DNA of 5,631 bases from the NCBI GenBank assembly GCA_030697085.1, contig JAUYQT010000819.1, positions 1 to 5,631 of the forward strand. The letters run 5' to 3'. Made by a program: the position numbers and the translations under genes. The stretch is from Azonexus sp. GTDB taxonomy: Bacteria; Pseudomonadota; Gammaproteobacteria; Burkholderiales; Rhodocyclaceae. Positions 1-5,356 of the stretch are shown here, piece by piece. The notes under the pieces were generated by a model, which saw nothing but the letters and a program-made list of their open reading frames with translations, was not told where the DNA came from and ran no database searches. Numbering within the stretch: position 1 is the stretch's first letter; each line of letters starts with the position of its first letter.

Positions 1-13
1 CTGGCCTGGCCGG

Positions 14-838
14 TCATTTACCACCCGGCATGATGGCGCGCGCCAATTGCTTGAGACCACGCAAGGGGCGTGTGATGCGCCAACTCATCGAGGCCCGGAT
101 GGCCGCGAGTTCCACATCACGCTGGGCGATATGGGCATCACGCTGGGCGATATGGGCATCGCGCTGGGCGATATCCTCCTTGAGGTCGCTCATCGTCTGC
201 TGGCAAAAGACAATCCGTTCATCCCGCAGGGCGATCACGCGTGCCATGCGCTCGAGCGCCATCTTTCTCAACGAGATCATGGCGAGAAGAATGCGCTCAG
301 CCAATGCGTCATCCTCCGCGCCCACACCCTCGATCTCGGCAGGCTGGTCGCCATCGGTAGTCGCATCTTTCCGCCAAAATACCCCGACCCCGTCGATCTC
401 ACAGATTTCTGGACGTATCCCGTGCCGGGCACAGTAGTCAAACACGGCCGCCTGACAGGCCGGTACGACGTGGTAATCGTCGACAATGACAAAACCGCCC
501 GTTGATAGCCTGGGATACAGAGCATCAAGTGCGTCGAGGGTGGATTCATACATATCGCCATCCAGACGTATCAACGCCAACCGGTCGATGGGGGCGCCCG
601 GCAAAGTGTCCCGGAACCAGCCCGGCAAAAAAACCGTCTGCTCGTCGAGAAACCCCAGGGTTCCAAAATTCTCCTGCACCTCGTTCAAGGGAATGACAAG
701 TTGTTCATAGGTATGAAAATCGCTGCCGGCATCGAGCGGATATTTTTCGGGGTCGCCAGGGGGGAGACCAGCGAACGAATCCGCGACCCACACCCGTTTG
801 TCCGTGACGCCGTAGGCGAACAGAATGGCGCGCATCAT
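14..838 (-). CDS. C-terminal part of the TylF-type methyltransferase, catalytic core plus coiled coil
   Basis: This 274-residue open frame begins with ATG ATG three bases after the TGA, so reinitiation is conceivable; a G-rich stretch (GGCGGGG) lies just before it. It carries WVADSFAGLP (17-26), RLDGDMYES (91-99) and VIVDDYH (117-123). The aspartates in the last two motifs match the acidic metal-binding residues of NovP-like members, by family knowledge. It lacks the SAM glycine loop, so it is unlikely to work alone unless it pairs with the N-terminal piece. After residue 160 comes an acidic linker, then a long helical region (180-248) with heptads of the IAQRDAH type, and an end resembling the SxSWRITxPLR tails often seen on polysaccharide-cluster enzymes. 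The stop is at 14-16. Confidence 0.65.
   Translation of the reverse strand: MMRAILFAYGVTDKRVWVADSFAGLPPGDPEKYPLDAGSDFHTYEQLVIPLNEVQENFGTLGFLDEQTVFLPGWFRDTLPGAPIDRLALIRLDGDMYESTLDALDALYPRLSTGGFVIVDDYHVVPACQAAVFDYCARHGIRPEICEIDGVGVFWRKDATTDGDQPAEIEGVGAEDDALAERILLAMISLRKMALERMARVIALRDERIVFCQQTMSDLKEDIAQRDAHIAQRDAHIAQRDVELAAIRASMSWRITRPLRGLKQLARAIMPGGK
115..174. repeat. 21-bp tandem repeat encoding coiled-coil heptads
   Basis: Two full 21-base units (120-140 and 141-161), differing only at the last base, are followed by 13 bases of a third (162-174) and preceded by five matching bases (115-119). The unit is an exact multiple of three and encodes one heptad, so copy-number change would lengthen or shorten the coiled coil by seven residues without shifting the frame. 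It lies in the C-terminal tail of the methyltransferase. Confidence 0.85.
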
Positions 839-841
839 GAA

Positions 842-1132
842 TCAGGCCCCGCCGCGCCATACCCCTGTTTCGATCAAATCGCCTGGCACCTTGGTTGCGA
901 TTATCGCCTGCGTAAGTTGGCGCAGATTGGCGAGCCGCTTCACGCCGATCATCGTCAGCGCCTCAGCCGGCCAGTCCAGCCCACACTCCCGTCTTGCGGC
1001 ATCGTAGTCGGGCGCTGCAAAGGGCGCACAGGTTCCGTCATGCCAGAGGCTGCCCGTCAGCCAGGCTTGCATCAGATCGAGATACTCGCGACGTGCTTCA
1101 GATAGGGTTGGTTTGTTCATCGTTGGCGGCAT
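842..1132 (-). CDS. N-terminal fragment of the TylF-type methyltransferase
   Basis: This 96-residue open frame holds the helical lead-in of the TylF family (residues 13-28, including REYLDLMQAWLTG) and ends with the SAM-binding glycine loop LIETGVWRGGA (86-96), immediately followed by TGA. Translated alone it would stop right after the cofactor loop and lack the rest of the Rossmann fold, so an active enzyme is not expected. It overlaps the end of the acyltransferase gene, so translation is probably coupled. In family members as I recall them, the residue after GGA is often Cys, Ser or Thr. TGA is one base from the Cys codons TGC and TGT, which fits a simple point mutation. Confidence 0.6.
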   Translation of the reverse strand: MPPTMNKPTLSEARREYLDLMQAWLTGSLWHDGTCAPFAAPDYDAARRECGLDWPAEALTMIGVKRLANLRQLTQAIIATKVPGDLIETGVWRGGA

Positions 1133-2075
1133 CCATAGTGAGAAAGTAGGTCAGTATATCGGCGGCCCACCAGCGACCCGGATAGCGGCGCACGCAAGCC
1201 TCCAGGAATGCATACAGGCGTGGCGCATTATCCTGGTGCTTGCCGCCAACCGGCCAGAACACCGGACTAAAGGCAAAACGATAGCCCCCCTGGCTGTCGC
1301 GCAGACATACGAACGCAGCCACGGGGGCGCCGGTCTTTTCCGCCAATCGGAGGAAGCCCGGCGCGAAGGCCAGACGCCGACCGAGGAAATCGATCGGCAC
1401 GGCCATTTTTATATCACCGGTGGGCGCATCGCCAAGAATCACCACGCCTTCACCTGCTCGCAAGGCACGGTAGCAATGCGCCAGATCGCGCGGCATATAA
1501 CACACCCGGCCGCCATTCAGATAGCTGTCGAGGCCGGCATATTTACGGCGGAAATAGCGCCGGACCAGAAAAGGGATGCTGGTGTCCCCTAACACGTCGA
1601 AGGCCATCGGATTCAACTTCAGGCCCGCTTGCCCGAGCAACGCGATCCCCAGTATCGAGGCATCGAAATGCATGGTTAGCAATACAATCCCCTTCCTGTG
1701 TGACAAAGCCTCCTGGATGGCATCCAGGCCATCGATGTGGCCGCACTGTAGTGTAACGCGCCGCAAGGCGAGCCAGTGCCCCTCCAAGTCTTCCAGCGCG
1801 GCGGAGCGAAAGCGTTGCCTGAGCAGCACGGCCACCCGCCGCGAAGAAAGCCCCGACTTGATCATGCCTATGGCCTGCCGGGTGCGCCCGGCGATATCTT
1901 GTTCCTGCTGCCACACGGTACGCCAATCCAGTCCCAGGCGGCCGTACAGCCGCCCCAGGCGGCTTGCCATGGCATATCCGGCCGGCAGCGGCAAGCGAGC
2001 CAGCAATGGCAGCACAACAGCGTAAACGACGCTCACTAACAGCGCAAAAATGGCCCGGTAGATGCGCTCACGCAT
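1098..2075 (-). CDS. LpxL/HtrB-superfamily acyltransferase of the polysaccharide operon
   Basis: A predicted 325-residue inner-membrane acyltransferase of the lysophospholipid/lipid A acyltransferase superfamily. It starts with a hydrophobic helix (about 7-28, IFALLVSVVYAVVLPLL) that would anchor it to the membrane. The core includes KGIVLLTMHFDAS (128-140) around the presumed catalytic His136, GVVILGDAPTGD (210-221), and FLGRRLAFAPGFLRLAEKTGAPV (230-252), the usual acyl-acceptor-side pattern. The classical HX4(D/E) motif is not met: position +5 after His136 is Ile, and Asp is at +2. The ATG at 2075 is preferred because it overlaps the ATPase stop by 8 bases and gives the family's N-terminal length; the frame is open to an ATG at 2144. 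It probably acylates a glycan, glycolipid or lipid carrier. The substrate cannot be read from the sequence, and true lipid A lauroyl transfer is less likely. Confidence 0.8.
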   Translation of the reverse strand: MRERIYRAIFALLVSVVYAVVLPLLARLPLPAGYAMASRLGRLYGRLGLDWRTVWQQEQDIAGRTRQAIGMIKSGLSSRRVAVLLRQRFRSAALEDLEGHWLALRRVTLQCGHIDGLDAIQEALSHRKGIVLLTMHFDASILGIALLGQAGLKLNPMAFDVLGDTSIPFLVRRYFRRKYAGLDSYLNGGRVCYMPRDLAHCYRALRAGEGVVILGDAPTGDIKMAVPIDFLGRRLAFAPGFLRLAEKTGAPVAAFVCLRDSQGGYRFAFSPVFWPVGGKHQDNAPRLYAFLEACVRRYPGRWWAADILTYFLTMDAANDEQTNPI

Positions 2076-3315
2076 TGTCGGTATTTTCGATCGATCCAGT
2101 GCGCCAGGCATGGGGCAAAAAGCACACGCCCTGCGCCGGGTCATCGTGCATCACTTCCAGCTCAGCACAATAGGTTGCATGATCGTAAACATGAAGTCCG
2201 CGTTCGCACATGAGAAACACGGCAAGCCTGAAGGTGCCGCGCATCAAGGGCATGTGTGGGAAATTCAGGCGCACAGTGCCGCGTCCATCGGCGTCAGTGA
2301 CCGGCGTGACGCCATCCAGGTGCGTGCTGCCCGACGAGACCGCGGCCCCGGCCATCGTCTCCAGCCCGAACGCCACCGCCGGTGGCGGCAACTGCGGGTC
2401 CACCTGAAAACGTATCGTTATATTGAGATCGGAAACCCCGGCACGCAGCACGAGCCGCCGACCCGTCACCCCGTCCGCCGTCACCGTAACCTCCAGCAGG
2501 TAGGCACCACCGGTGCCGGGCATGACCGGGGTAGAAATAGGAGCAGCATGTGTTGCCATGGACGGCCCGGCAGCCTCCGCTGCGAGTGCCGCGATATAGG
2601 CGCGCGTCACCCGCTCGGGCGCATCCAGCATCATGATGCGCCCCTGTTCCAGCCAGAGCGCCTGATCGCAGATCGCCTCAATGTGATACATCGAATGCGA
2701 ACAGAACAGTATCGTCGCCCCCTTCTCCTTCAACGCCATGATGCGGTCGAACGACTTGCGGGCAAACACTCCGTCGCCTACTGACAGCGCCTCGTCGATA
2801 ATCAGAATATCCGGATCGACGCAGGTAGCAATGGCAAACGCCAGCCGTACCGTCATCCCGCTCGAATAAGTCTTCATCGGCTGCTCAATGAAAGCACCAA
2901 TACCAGAAAAAGCCGCGATTTCATCGAAGCGCTGGCGTATCTCGTATTCAGGCAGTCCTAGAATCGCTGCATTCATGAAGACATTTTCCCGCCCGGTGAA
3001 CTCCGGGTTGAACCCTGCGCCTAATTCAAGTAAGGCCGCCACGCGGCCCTGCACCTCGATGCTGCCCGACGAAGGCGTTAGCGTGCCGCAGATCATCTGT
3101 AACAACGTCGACTTGCCGGCACCGTTCTTGCCCACAATTCCCAGCACGGCACCGCGCGGCAACTCGAAACTCACCTCTGCCAGCGCGGCAAAACGTCGAC
3201 CATATTGCCGCCGTCCGCGCCACAACGCCTGCAGCAAGCGGTCAACCGGTCGATCATAGAGCACATAGGTCTTGGATAAATTGGTAGCACGCAAGGCGGC
3301 GCCATCACAAGACAT
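2068..3315 (-). CDS. wzt: Polysaccharide ABC transporter ATPase with C-terminal Wzt-type domain
   Basis: A 415-residue cytoplasmic ATPase that would energise export of a lipid-linked glycan. The N-terminal domain has Walker A GKNGAGKST (62-70), the Q-loop/ELGAGFNPEFTGRENV region typical of Wzt/TagH proteins (97-112), signature YSSGM (150-154), Walker B ILIIDE (170-175) and the H-loop His in SHS (206-208). From about 275 to 400 follows a beta-rich extension with GGAYLLEVTV, LNITIRFQV and GTFRLAVFLM, matching the Wzt C-terminal carbohydrate-binding domain, which in E. coli O8/O9a recognises the modified non-reducing end. The ATG at 3315 is chosen because AGAGGG sits seven bases upstream and the gene overlaps the permease stop by 11 bases; a longer frame reaches 3354. 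Identity as a Wzt-type ATPase is very secure, the exported glycan is unknown. Confidence 0.93.
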   Translation of the reverse strand: MSCDGAALRATNLSKTYVLYDRPVDRLLQALWRGRRQYGRRFAALAEVSFELPRGAVLGIVGKNGAGKSTLLQMICGTLTPSSGSIEVQGRVAALLELGAGFNPEFTGRENVFMNAAILGLPEYEIRQRFDEIAAFSGIGAFIEQPMKTYSSGMTVRLAFAIATCVDPDILIIDEALSVGDGVFARKSFDRIMALKEKGATILFCSHSMYHIEAICDQALWLEQGRIMMLDAPERVTRAYIAALAAEAAGPSMATHAAPISTPVMPGTGGAYLLEVTVTADGVTGRRLVLRAGVSDLNITIRFQVDPQLPPPAVAFGLETMAGAAVSSGSTHLDGVTPVTDADGRGTVRLNFPHMPLMRGTFRLAVFLMCERGLHVYDHATYCAELEVMHDDPAQGVCFLPHAWRTGSIENTDNA

Positions 3316-4108
3316 CGGCAAACCCTCTGCGCGTCTTGGCAAATACCCAGGCACCGCCAGCGGCTGCGATCAGCCCCCCCCCCAGTGCCAGCCACCAATC
3401 CGCCCACAGTGGCGGCAGCCCGGCAAACAATGTGCGGCGCAAGTCCTCGATAGCGGGTGTGAGCGGATTCAAGCGCATCCAAAACTGCCAGCGTGGCGCG
3501 AGCGACTCAACCGAATAAAACACCGGCGAAAGAAACAGCAGCAAATTGACCCCCACCCCAATGATCGTCGCAATATCGCGCACAAACACCCCCAGCGCCG
3601 CCAACAGGAAGCCCAACCCCAGCAGCAGCGGCAACAACGGCAGAATCGCCAAAGGCGCGAGTAAAGCCGTCACTGGAAGGTGCTGCTCAACCAGCAGGAC
3701 CGCCACTAACAGCAAGGCAACAGAGACTGCGAAATGAAACAAGGCCACACCCAGCGATACAAACGGCAGCAACTCCAGCGGAAAAACCACCTTCTTCACC
3801 AGATTGGGTTGCGCCGTCACAAGAGTAGGCGCACGGCCCAACACTTCGGCAACCAACTGAAACACGATCAGACCGGCAAACAGGCGCAAGGCGAAAACCA
3901 CACCGCCCGCCTCCTCGGCCCCCGGCCATCGCAACCGGAACACCCCGGCAAACACGAAGGTATACACCGCCAGCATCGCCAGCGGCAGAACAAACGCCCA
4001 CCCTAGCCCCAACAGCGAACCGCGATAACGGCCCAACACCTCACGGCGCATAAATTGCCGCAGGAGGGCGCGATGCCGCAACGGCGCGGCGAAAAGAGAA
4101 AGGAACAT
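3305..4108 (-). CDS. wzm: Polysaccharide ABC-2 family permease
   Basis: A 267-residue integral inner-membrane protein forming the channel of the Wzm/Wzt-type exporter. The N-terminus RREVLGRYRGSLLGLGWAF (21-39) is the amphipathic helix and first membrane entry typical of the family. About six hydrophobic segments follow (roughly 33-57, 70-90, 115-140, 148-172, 182-203, 237-257). Other family marks are NLVKKVVFPLELLP (102-115), LFLSPVFYSVE (191-201), NPLTPAIEDLR (214-224) and the GFADVL end. The Met at 4108 is chosen because it gives the usual family length and starts right before the conserved helix; an in-frame ATG at 4219 would add 37 atypical residues and would lie upstream of the predicted transcription start. 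A run of ten G in the coding strand (3374-3383) encodes part of Leu-Gly-Gly-Gly before the last membrane segment. It pairs with the ATPase encoded downstream. Confidence 0.92.
   Translation of the reverse strand: MFLSLFAAPLRHRALLRQFMRREVLGRYRGSLLGLGWAFVLPLAMLAVYTFVFAGVFRLRWPGAEEAGGVVFALRLFAGLIVFQLVAEVLGRAPTLVTAQPNLVKKVVFPLELLPFVSLGVALFHFAVSVALLLVAVLLVEQHLPVTALLAPLAILPLLPLLLGLGFLLAALGVFVRDIATIIGVGVNLLLFLSPVFYSVESLAPRWQFWMRLNPLTPAIEDLRRTLFAGLPPLWADWWLALGGGLIAAAGGAWVFAKTRRGFADVL
3374..3383 (-). repeat. G10 homopolymer inside the permease gene
   Basis: Ten consecutive C on the + strand (G in the coding strand) lie within the codons for Leu242-Gly243-Gly244-Gly245 of the permease. Gain or loss of one base would shift the frame before the last transmembrane segment and the conserved GFADVL end, and would also disturb the overlap with the ATPase start. 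The frame is intact as given. Confidence 0.9.
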
Positions 4109-4196
4109 GGATTCGTCGGTAGTCAGAAAAGCAGCAGCAGCGCATTCTACCAGCCCCGGACCCGAACTGACCGCGCCGTCCCGCCAGCGCCGATTT

Positions 4197-4226
4197 TTTA
4201 TATCCCGGGTGGACGGCAAACCTCAA
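4197..4226 (-). promoter_or_regulatory. Candidate sigma70 promoter of the export operon
   Basis: On the minus strand TTGAGG (4226-4221) is followed after 18 bases by TATAAA (4202-4197), matching the sigma70 consensus at 4 of 6 and 5 of 6 positions. Transcription would start near 4190, leaving about 80 bases before the permease ATG at 4108. It is the best match I see in this gap; cotranscription from the regulator gene is the alternative. Confidence 0.5.
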
Positions 4227-4297
4227 AGCATGTCTGCAACGGCTAACTCCAAAGACCTGGGCGATCGGCGCATACGCCGCCCACCACCGTGCGGCTG

Positions 4298-4316
4298 GAG
4301 AGAGAGAGCCCCCCCC
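4298..4316. repeat. Adjacent GA dinucleotide repeat and C8 tract
   Basis: Five GA units plus a G (4298-4308) run directly into eight C (4309-4316) on the + strand. In the operon direction this is G8 followed by a CT repeat, about 70 bases upstream of the candidate -35 box. Both tracts are prone to replication slippage. Confidence 0.85.
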
Positions 4317-4410
4317 GCATGGTCAAGCCGCCGTAAAAATGCGCCCCCTTATGTTCATTTTCAACACCTCTTTGCTGCCGTAATAAAAATATCAAATGAA
4401 GCCGCTTACC

Positions 4411-4425
4411 GATAATTTCATTATC
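4411..4425. repeat. Perfect short inverted repeat after the regulator stop, possible weak terminator
   Basis: GATAAT and ATTATC are separated by three bases, forming a 6-bp stem nine bases downstream of the regulator's stop codon. A T-rich run (atattttta in the minus direction) follows only about 20 bases later and the stem is AT-rich, so it is a poor intrinsic terminator. It could partly separate the regulator transcript from the export operon. Confidence 0.3.
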
Positions 4426-4433
4426 ACCCGGGC

Positions 4434-5123
4434 TTACGTCCGTGGTGGCTCAACACGCCCCGCGCCGATATCTTCCAGGTAATCACGGCGTAACAGCAAC
4501 AGACGTCCGCCGTCGCGGCGAATAGTTTCGTGTAGCATCAACGCCTGAAACGCCCGCGTCACCGTCTCGCGACTGGTATTAATCATCATCGCCAGTTCCT
4601 GGTGCGTCGGCGCGGGGTCGAGGCAAAGCCTGTCGTGGCTAGCGAGCAGCAGTAACTGAACGCACAGACGCTGAAACGGATTCGGCAACGCCAGCAAAGT
4701 GCGCTGCACCGACATATCGCGCACGCGCGCCGCCAATCGCGCCATCACCGACTGTGCGATCTCGGGATGTTCCACGATCAAGCGCCGGGCGGGCACCGCA
4801 TCCAGAAACACCGACGTTGACCTGGCAACGGCAATCACATGCTCGGCTGACCGCAAGTCGTCGATGATCGATAGTTCGCCAAAATAATCACCCGTATCGA
4901 GGAAGTAGAGGCCCACCCCGCGACCATCCACCGTAAAATCAACCCCTTGTAGCCGCCCTTCCAGCAAAAATCCCAGCTCGAAGTGAGCCTGCTCCTTACT
5001 GCAGACCACCTCGCGGCGGGCAAACTGGCGCAACACCATCTGCGTTGACAGGCGCAACAACTGCTCCTGCGACAAAGACTGCAGGAGCGGTATGGTGCGC
5101 AAGAGTTGGAACGGTATTGGCAT
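4434..5123 (-). CDS. Crp/Fnr-family transcriptional regulator
   Basis: A complete 229-residue DNA-binding regulator. Residues about 10-110 form a cyclic-nucleotide-binding-type beta barrel with the phosphate cassette GDYFGELSIIDDLRSA (78-93); Glu83, Arg91 and Ser92 align with cAMP-contacting residues of E. coli CRP, so a nucleotide ligand is plausible. The long dimer helix spans about 118-142; where CRP has Thr127-Ser128 this protein has Met-Ser. The winged helix-turn-helix (172-210) has the recognition helix SRETVTR (184-190), with Arg, Glu and Arg placed like CRP Arg180, Glu181 and Arg185, which read TGTGA half-sites. No Cys cluster of the Fnr type is seen at the N-terminus. The ATG at 5123 follows an AGG about ten bases upstream. 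It is divergent from the FecR-domain gene and precedes the export operon, so either could be its target. The ligand (cAMP, c-di-GMP or none) is not determined. Confidence 0.92.
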   Translation of the reverse strand: MPIPFQLLRTIPLLQSLSQEQLLRLSTQMVLRQFARREVVCSKEQAHFELGFLLEGRLQGVDFTVDGRGVGLYFLDTGDYFGELSIIDDLRSAEHVIAVARSTSVFLDAVPARRLIVEHPEIAQSVMARLAARVRDMSVQRTLLALPNPFQRLCVQLLLLASHDRLCLDPAPTHQELAMMINTSRETVTRAFQALMLHETIRRDGGRLLLLRRDYLEDIGAGRVEPPRT

Positions 5124-5179
5124 GCTTCAACCTACGCCCGAAAGGGTCGAATTTGACAGAGGACACCCCCTTAAAATGA

Positions 5180-5208
5180 ATTCTATCACCTTGTAAAATG
5201 GAGGCTAA
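5180..5208 (-). promoter_or_regulatory. Candidate extended -10 promoter of the regulator gene
   Basis: The minus strand has TGATAGAAT (5188-5180), an extended -10 element with TAGAAT matching TATAAT at five of six positions. A weak TTAGCC lies at -35 (5208-5203) with a 17-base spacer. The start would be near 5173, about 50 bases before the ATG at 5123. An imperfect CRP-like sequence, GGTGA-N6-TCATT (5190-5175), overlaps it and might allow autoregulation, but the match is poor. Confidence 0.4.
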
Positions 5209-5280
5209 AACCGGAATGTTTTTGGGTGAATGATGTTAGAGACGGCTGAGGGTATTCAGGCGCATTTTACTTTGGCCCGG

Positions 5281-5296
5281 TGTGATCCCGCGCACA
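5281..5296. promoter_or_regulatory. CRP-type operator, TGTGA-N6-GCACA
   Basis: The sequence matches the CRP consensus TGTGA-N6-TCACA at nine of ten defined positions. Its centre (5288.5) lies about 41.5 bases before the start predicted from the downstream TATAAT, the classical class II activator position. The neighbouring regulator has the CRP-like SRETVTR helix, making it the obvious candidate to bind here. Confidence 0.6.
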
Positions 5297-5317
5297 TAGC
5301 CACCCGGCCAAAATGCT

Positions 5318-5323
5318 TATAAT
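5318..5323 (+). promoter_or_regulatory. TATAAT -10 box of the FecR-domain gene
   Basis: A perfect -10 hexamer with no recognisable TTGACA 16-18 bases upstream (that place reads close to CATAGC). A good -10 with a missing -35 fits an activator-dependent promoter. The predicted start is near 5330, leaving a leader of about 27 bases. Confidence 0.6.
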
Positions 5324-5356
5324 CAAAAAGGCGGACCTTAACCGTGGGAGATTCTT

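Larger units (their letters stand above)
14..1132 (-). pseudogene. TylF-family O-methyltransferase with coiled-coil tail, interrupted by in-frame TGA
   Basis: Read as one frame, this is a TylF/macrocin-type SAM-dependent O-methyltransferase of about 372 codons, predicted to methylate a sugar hydroxyl in the cytoplasm. Codon 97 (842-844) is TGA, and family similarity continues in the same frame on both sides, so this is a nonsense codon and not a frameshift. The order is: N-terminal helix (YLDLMQAWLTG), glycine-rich SAM loop (ETGVWRGGA) directly before the TGA, RVWVADSFAGLP, RLDGDMYES, VIVDDYH, then a coiled coil and an SWRITRPLR tail. It is the last visible gene of the export operon. The start is uncertain: ATG at 1132 or at 1120, overlapping the acyltransferase stop by 35 or 23 bases, neither with a clear ribosome site. 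Family assignment is firm. Whether the gene is dead, read through, expressed as two pieces or misread is open. Confidence 0.8.
4109..4433. other. Non-coding stretch between the regulator and the export operon
   Basis: No convincing gene lies here. It holds, in the direction of the minus-strand genes: a short inverted repeat just after the regulator stop (4411-4425), an AT-rich patch (4381-4395), an adjacent G8 and CT repeat (4298-4316), a GC-rich imperfect dyad around 4259-4282, the candidate operon promoter (4197-4226) and an untranslated leader of about 80 bases. Short open frames on either strand lack family similarity I recognise. Confidence 0.6.

Noticed and set aside
120..174. CRISPR-like repeat array
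   Set aside because: The units are directly contiguous, have no spacers and encode heptads inside a gene.
47..505. Long + strand open frame over the methyltransferase tail
   Set aside because: Its protein mirrors the tandem repeat in a non-coding frame, and the minus strand has clear TylF motifs.
800..844. Selenocysteine insertion at the TGA
   Set aside because: Downstream of the TGA I see only a small stem (CGCC-TAC-GGCG) without a convincing bacterial SECIS shape, and TylF methyltransferases are not known selenoproteins.
2062..2784. 240-codon + strand open frame over the ATPase gene
   Set aside because: It is antisense to the conserved Wzt-type domain and rich in Arg, His and Gln as expected of a high-GC shadow frame.
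4336..4361. AAAATG...CATTTT inverted repeat as a terminator
   Set aside because: A six-bp AT-rich stem with a 14-base loop is too weak, and the T run is part of the stem.
5175..5190. GGTGA-N6-TCATT as a second CRP site
   Set aside because: Only seven of ten defined positions match, close to what chance gives in an AT-rich intergenic region; mentioned only with the promoter.
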